Shown here piece by piece: positions 1-8,358 of a stretch of 64,000 nt of DNA. This DNA comes from Methyloceanibacter sp963798815. Its GTDB lineage: Bacteria > Pseudomonadota > Alphaproteobacteria > Rhizobiales > Methyloligellaceae. Within the stretch, counting starts at the first letter, position 1, and each line of letters starts with the position of its first letter. The notes below the pieces were generated by a model, which saw only the letters and a list, made by a program, of their open reading frames with translations, was not told the DNA's origin and searched no databases. The stretch covers positions 918,124 to 982,123 of the forward strand of contig CAWCUW010000003.1 in NCBI GenBank assembly GCA_963798815.1. The letters are read 5' to 3'. The translations under genes and the position numbers were made by a program.

Positions 1-386
1 TCGAGCGTCCCGACATCGTCATCGTCGAGGGGCTGAACGTGCTGCAGCCGGCCAAGCTGCCCAAGGACGGCGAAGCGATTCCCTTCGTCTCCGATTTCTT
101 CGATTTCTCGATCTATATCGATGCCGCCGCCGAGCTGGTCGAGAGCTGGTATGTGGAGCGGTTCTTACGGCTGAGACAGACGGCGTTCCGCGACCCAGCA
201 TCATATTTCCATCGCTACGCCACGCTGTCGGAGGAGGAGGCGGTCGCCACCGGTCTCGCCATCTGGCGCACGATCAATCTCGTCAATCTGAACGAGAATA
301 TCCTGCCGACGCGGCAGCGCGCCGATCTCATCCTGCGCAAGGGCGCGGATCATGCGGTTGAGACGGTGGCGCTCAGGAAGCTGTGA
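1..386 (+). CDS. coaA: Pantothenate kinase, type I, C-terminal part
   Basis: This is the 3' end of a gene that begins before the window; the reading frame enters at base 3. The product is the C-terminal 127 residues of type I pantothenate kinase, which phosphorylates pantothenate in the first step of coenzyme A synthesis in the cytoplasm. Visible family landmarks are IVIVEGLNVLQ near the left edge, SDFFDFSIYIDA, the W-Y-x-x-R-F-L-x-L-R-x-x-A-F segment and the closing INLVNLNENILPTR-x-RA-x-LIL-x-K-x-x-DH motif, all characteristic of bacterial CoaA. The P-loop lies off the window. The gene ends 12 bases before the convergent stop of the outer-membrane barrel gene. Nothing looks broken in the visible part. 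Confidence 0.93.
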   Translation, partial: ERPDIVIVEGLNVLQPAKLPKDGEAIPFVSDFFDFSIYIDAAAELVESWYVERFLRLRQTAFRDPASYFHRYATLSEEEAVATGLAIWRTINLVNLNENILPTRQRADLILRKGADHAVETVALRKL

Positions 387-398
387 ACGGGCAGTCGG

Positions 399-1487
399 CT
401 ATTTCATTGGCTCGGGGTAGAGCTGCTGCGAGCCAAGGCCGATATTCAGCCGCAACATGGTGCGGGTGGCGAAGGCGTCGTCCTCGCCGATCCGCGTGGT
501 GCCGCCATACTTGGCATATTGTATGTCGGGAACCGAGGAGATGTATTCGTAGTCGGTCCAAAGCGACAGGCTGGTCCGCGCGCCGAGTTGTTTGCGTGTC
601 TCGAGCGAGAGGGTGCCGATAAAGGCAAGATCGTCGTTGGATTTGGCAAGCCTGGAATTGAAGTCGAAGAAGTCGAAGGCGAAGCGGCCGGAATAGTCGG
701 TCTGGGCGGAATAGAGGCCGGCGCGAGCGTTGAGGAAGGTGCGCAGTCCGAGGCGATCGTAGATGCCGCCGACACCCTTTACGGCAGAGCCGATGAACGG
801 GATGAAACCGAAGCTGTATTCGCCGCCGAAGCCGATATAGCCGCCGTAATAGGTGGTATCGAGCGTCTCCTTGTAGGTGAAGATCGGGTTACCGTCGAAC
901 TTGCCGTGAATCTTGATGTCCTGGTCGATGCCGCGGATGTCGGCACCAGCGATGAAATAGTCGTTGCGGTAGAAATTCGGCTTCTCGTACACCGGCTCTG
1001 GCCGGCCGAACTTGAATTCGGCGGAGCCGCCCCAATAATCGACGTCGCGGCTGGTCCGGTTGACGAGATCGGGCGGTCCGAACGCGAACGTGTCGCCGGT
1101 CGGATCGACGATGATGCAGTCGGCCCGGCGGCAGGTCTGGCGGTCATTGTTGTCGACATTGGTCCAGAAGCCCTTCACCCCGCCGGTGACGCGATAGCCG
1201 CCCCAGAAGCCAAGTGCAGTCTCGATACCCGCGCCGGCGCCCCCACCGTATTCGCTGAAATCGCTGTTCTGCTGGTGATGGAAATCGCTGATGCCGCTGG
1301 CGTCGTCGTTGACCTTGCCGCGGCCGGTGAACTTGATGTCGGGGAGGGTCAAATATTGGAAGCCGCCGCCAAGGTAGATGGTGGTGCCGGCGAAGCTGTA
1401 GGTCGTCATGTCTTGAGCATGAGCGGCCGGCACGAATGCCGCAGCCCCCATGGCGGACAACGCCAGAACACGAATCGCCGAACGCAT
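399..1487 (-). CDS. Predicted outer-membrane beta-barrel protein
   Basis: A 362-residue exported protein. Residues 1-24 form a clear signal peptide ending in A-H-A. The mature part is rich in alternating hydrophobic and aromatic strands (GGGFQYLTL, GGYRVTGGVKGFW, YYGGYIGFGGEYSFG) and ends in a strand-like segment, the usual look of a monomeric outer-membrane barrel. One cysteine pair (T-C-R-R-A-D-C, about residues 119-124) could form a loop disulfide. I cannot name the family; a porin-like or channel role is inference. A G-rich ribosome-binding stretch precedes the ATG. It is transcribed away from the adenosine-kinase-like gene's 3' end and converges on coaA. Confidence 0.75.
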   Translation of the reverse strand: MRSAIRVLALSAMGAAAFVPAAHAQDMTTYSFAGTTIYLGGGFQYLTLPDIKFTGRGKVNDDASGISDFHHQQNSDFSEYGGGAGAGIETALGFWGGYRVTGGVKGFWTNVDNNDRQTCRRADCIIVDPTGDTFAFGPPDLVNRTSRDVDYWGGSAEFKFGRPEPVYEKPNFYRNDYFIAGADIRGIDQDIKIHGKFDGNPIFTYKETLDTTYYGGYIGFGGEYSFGFIPFIGSAVKGVGGIYDRLGLRTFLNARAGLYSAQTDYSGRFAFDFFDFNSRLAKSNDDLAFIGTLSLETRKQLGARTSLSLWTDYEYISSVPDIQYAKYGGTTRIGEDDAFATRTMLRLNIGLGSQQLYPEPMK

Positions 1488-1521
1488 CGAAGCCCCCGCA
1501 TCAAATCGAGTTGTTGCGCCA

Positions 1522-1556
1522 AGATAACAGCGTTCGCCGTTGCCGAGGCGTTATCT
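1522..1556. promoter_or_regulatory. 7-bp inverted repeat upstream of the barrel gene
   Basis: AGATAAC (1522-1528) and GTTATCT (1550-1556) form a perfect dyad around a 21-base spacer, in the 134-base gap between the kinase gene's stop and the barrel gene's start. There is no T-run on the minus strand after it, so an operator or leader hairpin is more likely than a terminator. Function unknown. Confidence 0.3.
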
Positions 1557-1621
1557 CCCGGCCCCATAAGACGATTTCGGCCCTGCGTGGCCCAAAAGCC
1601 ACAAGCGGGAGCGGCTGCTCG

Positions 1622-2683
1622 CTAAGCCATCAGGCCGCGTTGCTTGGCGAGCTTTCGCAAGGAAATCTCGGGCCTTGCGCCGATATGGCCGATCACCTCG
1701 GCGGCGGCCAGGCTGCCCAGGCTGCCGCAGACGGGAAGCGGCTCGCCGTTGGTGAGCCCATAGAGGAACCCGGCGGCATAGAGGTCGCCCGCGCCGGTCA
1801 CATCGATCACATCGGGGACTGATTCGGCGGGGATCTCGATGGTTTCGCCCTGGGCGACGATGACCGAGCCGGCCTCGGAGCGGGTCAATACCGCCATCTC
1901 GCAGTCCTGGAGCGCCAGGTCGGCCGCCTGCTCGAAGCTGTTCACCTGGTAAAGGGTGGTGATCTCCTTCTCGTTGGCGAAGACGATATCGGCGCCTTGC
2001 CGCACCAGAGCCTTGAAATCCTCGCGGTGGCGGTCGACGCAAAAGGCATCCGACAGGCTGAGCGCGACCTTGGCGCCTGACGCCTTGGCCAGCCGCGCCG
2101 CCTCGCGGAAGGCGGCCTTCGCCTCCTCACGGTCGAACAGATAGCCCTCGAGATAGACGATCTTGGCGTTCTCCAGCAGACCGGCGTCGAGGTCGTCGGC
2201 GGTGAAATCGACGCTCGCGCCGAGAAACGTGTTCATGGTGCGCTCACCGTCAGGGGTGACGAGGATCAGGCAGCGCGCCGTGGGTGCCCCATCCGTCGCC
2301 GGCAGCGTCTCGCAGTCGACGCCGAGCGAACGGATGTCATGACGGAAGATGCCGCCGAACTGGTCGGCGGCCACTCTGCCGATGAAGCCGCATTTCGCGC
2401 CGAAGGAGGCGAGCCCGGCGATGGAATTGGCCACCGACCCGCCCGAGCGCTCGACCGCCGGTCCCATCGCCTCGTAAAGGCGGTTCGCCTCCGCCGCGTC
2501 GATCAAACGCATGAAGCCTTTGGCCAGGTCGTGCTTGCTGAGGAAGCCCTCGTCGCAGCGGGCGATGATGTCGACGATGGCATTGCCGATACCGACCACG
2601 TCGTAGATTTTCTCGGCCATCTCGCTCGCGTCCCTCGCCTCGCCCTTCGCCCTGGCGTCCTGGCTTTGCGCCACTATATTCAC
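1622..2683 (-). CDS. Adenosine-kinase-like PfkB family sugar/nucleoside kinase
   Basis: A 353-residue ribokinase-like (PfkB) kinase. The N-terminal signature (VVGIGNAIVDI followed by R-S-G-G-S-V-A-N-S) and the C-terminal signature DVTGAGDLYAAGF, which carries the anion hole and catalytic Asp, are both complete. Close alphaproteobacterial relatives are annotated as adenosine kinase, transferring the ATP gamma-phosphate to adenosine (purine salvage) or a related nucleoside or sugar. The substrate cannot be fixed from motifs alone. The internal ATG at 2620 (M-A-E-K-I-Y-D) matches the usual family start better than the first ATG, which would add 21 charged residues. The gene runs divergently from the EI24 permease gene, 20 bases apart. 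Confidence 0.85.
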   Translation of the reverse strand: MNIVAQSQDARAKGEARDASEMAEKIYDVVGIGNAIVDIIARCDEGFLSKHDLAKGFMRLIDAAEANRLYEAMGPAVERSGGSVANSIAGLASFGAKCGFIGRVAADQFGGIFRHDIRSLGVDCETLPATDGAPTARCLILVTPDGERTMNTFLGASVDFTADDLDAGLLENAKIVYLEGYLFDREEAKAAFREAARLAKASGAKVALSLSDAFCVDRHREDFKALVRQGADIVFANEKEITTLYQVNSFEQAADLALQDCEMAVLTRSEAGSVIVAQGETIEIPAESVPDVIDVTGAGDLYAAGFLYGLTNGEPLPVCGSLGSLAAAEVIGHIGARPEISLRKLAKQRGLMA

Positions 2684-2703
2684 CCGCCAGAACGGAACAC
2701 GTC

Positions 2704-3390
2704 ATGCTAACCGCCGCAGGTCAAGCCTTCAGGGAGATGTTCACCCCGCCATTTCGCGCGGTGCTGCTCAAATGCGTGGGCTTTACCATCGCCCTGTTTG
2801 TTCTGCTCATCATCGGCGTGGAGTGGACCTTCAGCCATTTCGTGCAATGGCCCGACTGGATCGAGACGACGATCGAATGGCTCGGCGGGCTGGCGCTCGT
2901 GGTGGGCTCGATCTTTCTGATCCCGCCGGTCACCTCGCTGATCGCCAGCCTCTATCTCGACGACATCGCCGCCGAGGTCGAGCGCACGAATTATCCTTTG
3001 GATCCGCCGGGCAAGGAGCTGCCGACATTGCCCGCGATCGGGCTTGCACTGAGATTCTTCGTCGTCGTGCTGCTGGTGAACATGCTCGCGCTGTTCCTGC
3101 TGCTGATCCCCGGCGTGAATTTGATCGCGTTTTACATCGGCAACGGCTATCTGCTCGGCCGCGAATATTTCGAGCTTGCCGCCATGCGGCAGGTTTCGCC
3201 GGCCGAAGCCAAGCAACTGCGCCAGGCGAATGGGCTCACCGTATTTTTGTGCGGGCTGATCATCGCCGGCATTGCCTCGGTGCCGATCTTGAACTTCATC
3301 ACGCCGCTGTTCGCCACCGCCTTCATGGTGCACATGTACAAGGACCTGGCGCGGCGCACCGGCCCGAGGATCGCGGTGCGTTCGGCGTGA
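2704..3390 (+). CDS. EI24/CysZ-like inner-membrane protein
   Basis: A 228-residue polytopic membrane protein of the EI24 domain family (PF07264), which includes E. coli CysZ, a sulfate permease. Hydrophobic segments lie at about residues 22-42, 62-88, 112-150 and 180-208. Typical family features are L-I-P-P-V-T-S-L-I-A-S-L-Y-L-D-D-I-A after the second segment, LIPGVNLIAFYIGNGYLLGREYFE, and a C-terminal PILNFITPLFATAFMVHM stretch. Sulfate transport is known for CysZ, but distant EI24 proteins are mostly uncharacterised, so the transport substrate is unproven. The gene ends six bases before the convergent 36-residue small gene. Confidence 0.82.
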   Translation: MLTAAGQAFREMFTPPFRAVLLKCVGFTIALFVLLIIGVEWTFSHFVQWPDWIETTIEWLGGLALVVGSIFLIPPVTSLIASLYLDDIAAEVERTNYPLDPPGKELPTLPAIGLALRFFVVVLLVNMLALFLLLIPGVNLIAFYIGNGYLLGREYFELAAMRQVSPAEAKQLRQANGLTVFLCGLIIAGIASVPILNFITPLFATAFMVHMYKDLARRTGPRIAVRSA

Positions 3391-3395
3391 GCCGG

Positions 3396-3506
3396 TCAAT
3401 ACAAGAGGCGATGCAGCCAAGCGTGGAAGAGGGCCGGCTCATAGACGTAGAGCATGAACCCCGCAATGAAGACGGCGACGATCAGGCCGACCAAGAAATC
3501 GCGCAT
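3396..3506 (-). CDS. Small single-pass membrane protein (36 aa)
   Basis: A small gene encoding M-R-D-F-L then one hydrophobic helix (VGLIVAVFIAGFMLYVY) and a short polar tail. The frame is open further upstream, but the ATG at 3506 is preceded by GGGAGAAGAGG on the minus strand, a good Shine-Dalgarno sequence, so I take this start. It sits between the EI24 gene (convergent) and nth (same strand, 80 bases upstream). No function can be assigned; small membrane proteins of this size often act as modulators of larger membrane partners, which is only a possibility here. Confidence 0.5.
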   Translation of the reverse strand: MRDFLVGLIVAVFIAGFMLYVYEPALFHAWLHRLLY

Positions 3507-3586
3507 GGCCTCTTCTCCCGCATACAGAGGCGGCGCCGAATCTACGGCAAGATCAGCCGGTCGGGTAGGCGCAATGCGTCGCGCCG

Positions 3587-4297
3587 CTAGCCGTAAGGCG
3601 CAGGCGTTTTCGGCTTGAACAGGCAGATATCCTCGATGATACAGCGCCAGCATTCTGGCTTGCGCGCCTTGCACACATAACGGCCATGCAGAATCAGCCA
3701 ATGATGCGCGTTGTGCTTGTAGCGTTCGGGGATCACACGGTCGAGCTTGAGCTCGACCTCTAGCGGCGTCTTGCCGGGTGCGAGCCCGGTGCGGTTGGCG
3801 ACCCGGAAGGCGTGGGTGTCGATGCCGATGGTGTTCTGGCCGAAGGCGGTATTGAGCACGACATTGGCGGTCTTCCGCCCGACGCCGGGGAGGCTCATCA
3901 ACACTTCGCGGGTCTCAGGCACCTTGCTGCCATGCTCGGCCACGAGCTTGTTGGCGAGAGCGATCAGGTTCCTCGCCTTGCTGCGATAGAGGCCGATAGT
4001 CTTGATCTTCGCTTCGAGCCGCGCTTCGCCCAGTTGCGCGAGCTTCTGCGGCGTGTCGGCGATGCGGAACAGCTCCGGCGTGGCGCGGTTGACCGAGGCG
4101 TCGGTCGCCTGCGCCGACAGCACCACCGCGACCAGCAGGGTGAAGGGATCGCGGTACTGCAGCTCGGTCTTGGGGTGCGGGTCGAATTGGTGGAAGCGGC
4201 GGAAGATCTCGTCGATCTCGGCTTGCGTCAGCCGCGATCCCGGCGCGCGCTTGGACCTAGCTCGCGGCTGTTTGCCACCTTTCGCTTGCACCGCCAC
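3587..4297 (-). CDS. nth: Endonuclease III (base-excision repair)
   Basis: A 236-residue DNA glycosylase/AP lyase that removes oxidised pyrimidines. The helix-hairpin-helix motif LPGVGRKTANVVL carries the catalytic Lys, and GIDTHAFRVANR carries the catalytic Asp. The C-terminal iron-sulfur loop is complete, with spacing Cys-X6-Cys-X2-Cys-X5-Cys (CKARKPECWRC...DIC). Length and motif order match E. coli Nth apart from a basic N-terminal tail of about 25 residues. The gene is transcribed divergently from the DUF2244 gene, with only 44 bases between the starts. Confidence 0.96.
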   Translation of the reverse strand: MAVQAKGGKQPRARSKRAPGSRLTQAEIDEIFRRFHQFDPHPKTELQYRDPFTLLVAVVLSAQATDASVNRATPELFRIADTPQKLAQLGEARLEAKIKTIGLYRSKARNLIALANKLVAEHGSKVPETREVLMSLPGVGRKTANVVLNTAFGQNTIGIDTHAFRVANRTGLAPGKTPLEVELKLDRVIPERYKHNAHHWLILHGRYVCKARKPECWRCIIEDICLFKPKTPAPYG

Positions 4298-4341
4298 GGG
4301 TCTTGCCTCCCGCCGATCTGGGGATTAGCTCTAAAGTTGCT

Positions 4342-4839
4342 ATGACAGACGCCAGCGCCCTCCCACAAGAGCCGTCGCGCTTCAGCGCCGTGCTCACGCC
4401 GCACCGGTCCTTGGGACCCAAGGGCTTCATGGTGCTGATGGGAGCGGTGTGCGCCGTCAGCTTCGGCACCGGGCTGTTCTTCTACCTGCTTGGCGCCTGG
4501 CCGGTGGTGGGCTTCATGGGGCTCGATGTCGCCCTGATCTATGCCGCCTTCAGGCTCAATTTCCGCGCGCTGCGTCTCTACGAGACAGTCGACCTCACCT
4601 CGGACGCGCTGACCGTCACTCGCGTTGCGCCCTCGGGCGAGGCGCAGTCCTGGAGCTTCAGTCCTTATTGGGTGAGGCTCAGCCTGCAACCGCGGCACGG
4701 GCGGTCGAGCGAGCTATCGATCGCCTCGCACGGCAAGCGATTGGTGTTTGCCAGCTTCCTCACCGACACTGAGCGGGAGGATTTCGCCGCGGCGTTGGCG
4801 AACGCGCTGTCTTTGACGAGGAACCAGGGAGCGGCCTAA
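4342..4839 (+). CDS. DUF2244 integral membrane protein
   Basis: A 165-residue protein with two adjacent transmembrane helices near the N-terminus (FMVLMGAVCAVSFGTGLFFYL and WPVVGFMGLDVALIYAAF), followed by a soluble PH-like region that contains the family's characteristic Y-W-V-R-L, R-L-V-F-A-S-F-L and E-R-x-x-F-A-x-x-L segments. This is the DUF2244 arrangement of alphaproteobacteria; no biochemical role is known. An upstream in-frame ATG exists at 4303, but the ATG at 4342 places the start right before the conserved Pro/Ser-rich region and clears the nth promoter space. Its TAA overlaps the gpmA stop by four bases (CTAA). Confidence 0.85.
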   Translation: MTDASALPQEPSRFSAVLTPHRSLGPKGFMVLMGAVCAVSFGTGLFFYLLGAWPVVGFMGLDVALIYAAFRLNFRALRLYETVDLTSDALTVTRVAPSGEAQSWSFSPYWVRLSLQPRHGRSSELSIASHGKRLVFASFLTDTEREDFAAALANALSLTRNQGAA

Positions 4840-5552
4840 GCGGCCAGCGCATGCTTCTCGGCGACCGAGCCGTCGGCGTTGAGGCGGTAGACCAGCGGGC
4901 TCGCGGTGGGGAGTTCGACCTGCATCACCTCGTCGGGCGAAAGCCGGTCGAGTTCCATGATCAGCGAGCGCAGCGAGTTGCCGTGGGCGACCACGATCAC
5001 GCTCTTGCCCTTCTGTAGCTCCGGCACGACCCACTTCTCGAAGAACGGCACGACGCGGAGCGCGGTGTCCTTCAGCGACTCGCCGCCGGGAGGGGCGATG
5101 TCGTAGGAGCGCTGCCAGATATGCACCTGGTCGGCGCCCCAGCGCTTGCGCGCCTCTTCCTTGTTGATCCCGACCAGCTCGCCGTAATCGCGCTCGTTGA
5201 GGGCCGCGGCCTTGAGGGTTGGGATTTTGCCCTGGCCGCTCTCTTCGAGGATGATATCGAGGGTGTTGTGCGCGCGCTTGAGGGTCGAGGTAAAGGCGGC
5301 GCCGAAGCGATAGCCCGCTTGCTTGATCATGGCGCCGGCGCGATGCGCTTCCGCCGCACCTTCCTCGGTGAGGCCGACATCCTTCCAGCCGGTGAAGCGG
5401 TTGAGCCGATTCCACTCGCTCTCGCCGTGGCGGACGAGAACGAGGACATTGTCCCCCGGCGTGGGCCCTTTGCTGTCGGCGGAAGGCGTCATCGCTGGTC
5501 CCGATGCAGAACTGGAAGCGGCTCTTTCATGTTGCGTGCCACCGGGAAGCAT
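4836..5552 (-). CDS. gpmA: 2,3-bisphosphoglycerate-dependent phosphoglycerate mutase
   Basis: A 238-residue dPGM that interconverts 3- and 2-phosphoglycerate in glycolysis and gluconeogenesis. The phosphohistidine motif LVRHGESEWN, the catalytic ERDYGELVG segment, the substrate loop R-S-Y-D-I-A-P-P-G-G-E-S and the second histidine in VVAHGNSLR are all present. The annotated ATG gives a roughly 35-residue leader before the conserved core; an internal ATG at 5492 is an equally plausible start. The 3' end overlaps the convergent DUF2244 gene by four bases. Confidence 0.94.
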   Translation of the reverse strand: MLPGGTQHERAASSSASGPAMTPSADSKGPTPGDNVLVLVRHGESEWNRLNRFTGWKDVGLTEEGAAEAHRAGAMIKQAGYRFGAAFTSTLKRAHNTLDIILEESGQGKIPTLKAAALNERDYGELVGINKEEARKRWGADQVHIWQRSYDIAPPGGESLKDTALRVVPFFEKWVVPELQKGKSVIVVAHGNSLRSLIMELDRLSPDEVMQVELPTASPLVYRLNADGSVAEKHALAA

Positions 5553-5684
5553 AGCGAGAGAACGTTAAGTTCGACCTCATCGATGACCTCCGTTTCGGGC
5601 ACATTTCCGGCGTCGGGATCCCGCCTTTTAGGCATTTGCGCATGATTTGGCCAGATTCAAGCATCGCGCGCCGGCGGTAACCCC

Positions 5685-6491
5685 TCATAGACCAAGCACT
5701 TCCCGCATCGAGTAGAGGCCGGGTTCCTTGCCGCGCGCCCACAGCGCCGCCTTCACCGCGCCGCGGGCAAAGATGCCCCGGTCGGTGGCGATGTGCGCAA
5801 GCTCGATGCGCTCGCCGGGCCCGGCAAAGATCACGCGATGCTCGCCGACCACGTCGCCGCCGCGCAGCGCAGCAAAGCCGATATCGCCCTCGCGCCTTGG
5901 GCCCACATCGCCGTCGCGAACCTTAACGCCGCGCTCTTGCAGCGATACCGCGCGGCCTTCCGCCGCGGCGCGGCCGAGCATCAGCGAGGTGCCCGACGGC
6001 GCGTCGCGCTTGTGGCGGTGATGCATCTCCAGAATCTCGATATCGAATTCGGGGCCGAGCGCGCGGGCGACTTCTGCGGTCAGCACGGCAAGTAGATTGA
6101 CGCCCTGGCTCATATTGCCGGCCTTGACGATGGTCGCATGACGGGCGGCGGCCTCGATCTTGGCCTCGTCGGCGGCCGAGAGGCCGGTCGTGCCAATGAC
6201 ATGGACGAGGCGCGCCTGCGCCGACAGCGCGACAAATGCGAGCGTCGAGGCGGGCGAGGTGAAATCGAGTACGCCGTCCACCTGGGCGAACATTGCATGC
6301 GGATCGTCGGTGATGGCGACGCCGAGAGGCTCTAGGCCTGCCACCTCGCCGATATCGCGGCCGATCGCCGGCGAGCCCTTGGCCTCGATGCCGCCGGCGA
6401 CCGCGCAGCCCGGCGTCTCGACCAGCACCCGCGTCAGCGCCTGGCCCATGCGCCCGGCGGCTCCCAGCACGGCAATCCTCATGTCGCTCAT
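5685..6491 (-). CDS. dapB: 4-hydroxy-tetrahydrodipicolinate reductase
   Basis: A 268-residue NAD(P)H-dependent reductase of lysine and diaminopimelate biosynthesis. The N-terminal Rossmann motif (VLGAAGRMGQAL), the HVIGTTG motif and the catalytic E-x-H-H-R-H-K-R-D-A-P-S-G-T signature, with its His pair and Lys, are intact. It lies upstream of gpmA on the same strand with a 132-base gap, so the two may share a transcript. The start ATG at 6491 is followed three codons later by a second ATG, and either could serve. Confidence 0.95.
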   Translation of the reverse strand: MSDMRIAVLGAAGRMGQALTRVLVETPGCAVAGGIEAKGSPAIGRDIGEVAGLEPLGVAITDDPHAMFAQVDGVLDFTSPASTLAFVALSAQARLVHVIGTTGLSAADEAKIEAAARHATIVKAGNMSQGVNLLAVLTAEVARALGPEFDIEILEMHHRHKRDAPSGTSLMLGRAAAEGRAVSLQERGVKVRDGDVGPRREGDIGFAALRGGDVVGEHRVIFAGPGERIELAHIATDRGIFARGAVKAALWARGKEPGLYSMREVLGL

Positions 6492-6567
6492 CGCTGAACC
6501 GTCACGTCATGCAGGGAACCCGGCGGCATGGTAGAACCGCCCCGAATCCCTTCGGAAGCGAGTTTCT

Positions 6568-7134
6568 ATGCCGCAAGCCGCCCCGCTCACAAGCCCCAGT
6601 CTGCCGATCCTGCTGGTTGCCGTCGCTTTTACACTGGTCGCGTGGCCGGCGGGCGCCACCGAGAGCGAAAGTGCCTATACCAAGCTCGACCTCAGGCAAT
6701 GCAAAGACGTCACGCCGGAGGAGATCAAGGAGAACGGCGCGGTCTCGATCTGCCCCGGCTATGACGTCGTCGATGTCCGCGTGGCCGAGGGTGATCTGCG
6801 TATCTTCGTCTCCTATGGGCCTAAGGCGGCGACGCAGACCGCCGCCTATGAGACGCTGCCCCAGTTCAACATGATCGGCGAGACGCTCGAATGGCGGGTG
6901 AAGCGCGAAGCCGGCAAGCTCAAGCCGTTCGCCACCATCCTGCGCTTCCGCTGGGATGCGGACGACAGGCAGGGCTCGACGCTGGTCGTCACCAAGCTCG
7001 GCGAGGACGACGCCTGCCACATGGCCTATGTGGAGGCGACCGACAATCCGAAGGCGAACGAACAAGCCCGCGCCATCGCCGACACGGAGGCAGCCGCCTT
7101 CACCTGCAAAAAGGACAAGCCCAAGCACTATTAA
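6568..7134 (+). CDS. Secreted hypothetical protein
   Basis: A 188-residue protein with a signal peptide (hydrophobic core LPILLVAVAFTLVAW, cleavage likely after A-G-A). The mature domain has four cysteines (Q-C-K-D, I-C-P-G, D-A-C-H, F-T-C-K) that could form two disulfides, in keeping with a periplasmic location. I do not recognise the family. It starts 77 bases from the divergent dapB start and precedes the polyketide synthase gene by about 110 bases on the same strand; no functional link is evident. Confidence 0.65.
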   Translation: MPQAAPLTSPSLPILLVAVAFTLVAWPAGATESESAYTKLDLRQCKDVTPEEIKENGAVSICPGYDVVDVRVAEGDLRIFVSYGPKAATQTAAYETLPQFNMIGETLEWRVKREAGKLKPFATILRFRWDADDRQGSTLVVTKLGEDDACHMAYVEATDNPKANEQARAIADTEAAAFTCKKDKPKHY

Positions 7135-7242
7135 ACGACGGGCAAACCGCGTTCCGCGCCGCAAACACGAAGAAGTGAGGCGCCTGCGCCGCTTGAGCCC
7201 ATGGTTCGCCACAAAGCCGGGGACTCATAGTGCCTGGTTTAT

Positions 7243-8358
7243 GTGGCGTTTGGGGGACAGGGCGTGCTCAAGACAGCGGCGAGGGCGAAACAGACAAGCC
7301 AAGCCACACGGCCGCTCGACGTTGAGATCGTGGGCGTCGCGACGGCCGTGCCGCAGCACAAGGTGCTGCAAGACGACGTGGCCGAGCGCGCCAAGACGGT
7401 GTTTCCGCATCTTGCCCGCCTCGGCGCGCTCTACGGCAATACCGGCATCGAGACCCGCTACGCCTGCCAGCCCTCGGATTGGTACTATGAGCGGCACGGC
7501 TGGGAGGCACGGACCGAGGTTTTCCAACACCACGCGCTCGCTTTGCTGGAGGAGGTGGCGCACGCCTCCGTTGCCGCCGCGGGCATCAGCCTCGACGACA
7601 TCGACGCGCTGGTGGTCAATACGATCACCGGCCTCGCCATTCCGAGCCTCGATGCGAAGCTGATGAACCGCCTCGAGCTGCGCAGCTCGGTGGAGCGGTT
7701 GCCGATCTTCGGCCTCGGCTGCGGCGGCGGCGTGGCCGGGCTTGCCCGCTCCGCGCGCTACGCTCACGCCATGCCAGGCGGGCATGTGCTGTTTTTGACC
7801 GTCGATCTGTGCAGTCTTTGCCTGCGCATCGCCGATCCCAGCATGGCGATGTTCGTTTCGGCGGCGCTGTTCGGCGACGGCGCGGCGGGCGTGGTGTTGC
7901 GCAACGTGAACGGCGCCAAGGGCGCCGGCGGCCGCGGCCGCGTTCTGGCCGTGGGCGATCACTTCTGGCCCGACACCGAGCGCATCATGGGCTGGGATAT
8001 CAAAGAGGACGGCTTTGGCGTGGTGCTGAGCCCCGAGCTTCCGGGGCTGTTGCGCAAGCGTCTGCTGCCGGCGCTGCGCGGCTTCCTCGATGCCAATGGT
8101 CTGAGCCTCGGCGAATTTGCCGGCTTCCTGCTCCATCCGGGCGGCGCCAAGATCCTGAACACCGTGCGCAAGCTGCTTGGGCTGAGCGAGGAGGATCTCG
8201 CGCTCTCGGCCGGCGTGCTGCGCGATTTCGGCAATATGTCCTCGCCCACGGCGCTGTTCGCGCTCGACCGGGCGGTCAAGGCCGGCGCCAGCGGCCCGCA
8301 TTTGCTGGTCGCTTTCGGCCCGGGCTTCTCCGCCTATTTCGCCGCGGTCGATCTCTAA
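7243..8358 (+). CDS. Type III polyketide synthase (chalcone/stilbene synthase family)
   Basis: A 371-residue homodimeric-type ketosynthase that would extend a starter acyl-CoA with malonyl-CoA units to give alkylpyrones, alkylresorcinols or related phenolic lipids. The catalytic triad is visible: Cys160 in GLGCGGG, His298 in LLHPGGAKIL and Asn331 in FGNMSSPTALF. The FGDGAAGVVL segment also matches the family. The start is a GTG; a second GTG at 7264 is possible. Its stop overlaps the convergent ICMT-like methyltransferase gene by four bases (CTAA). In other bacteria (for example bpsA/bpsB of Bacillus and srsA/srsB of Streptomyces) the same two families cooperate, so a methylated phenolic lipid is the likely product. 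The exact product is inference. Confidence 0.9.
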   Translation: MAFGGQGVLKTAARAKQTSQATRPLDVEIVGVATAVPQHKVLQDDVAERAKTVFPHLARLGALYGNTGIETRYACQPSDWYYERHGWEARTEVFQHHALALLEEVAHASVAAAGISLDDIDALVVNTITGLAIPSLDAKLMNRLELRSSVERLPIFGLGCGGGVAGLARSARYAHAMPGGHVLFLTVDLCSLCLRIADPSMAMFVSAALFGDGAAGVVLRNVNGAKGAGGRGRVLAVGDHFWPDTERIMGWDIKEDGFGVVLSPELPGLLRKRLLPALRGFLDANGLSLGEFAGFLLHPGGAKILNTVRKLLGLSEEDLALSAGVLRDFGNMSSPTALFALDRAVKAGASGPHLLVAFGPGFSAYFAAVDL

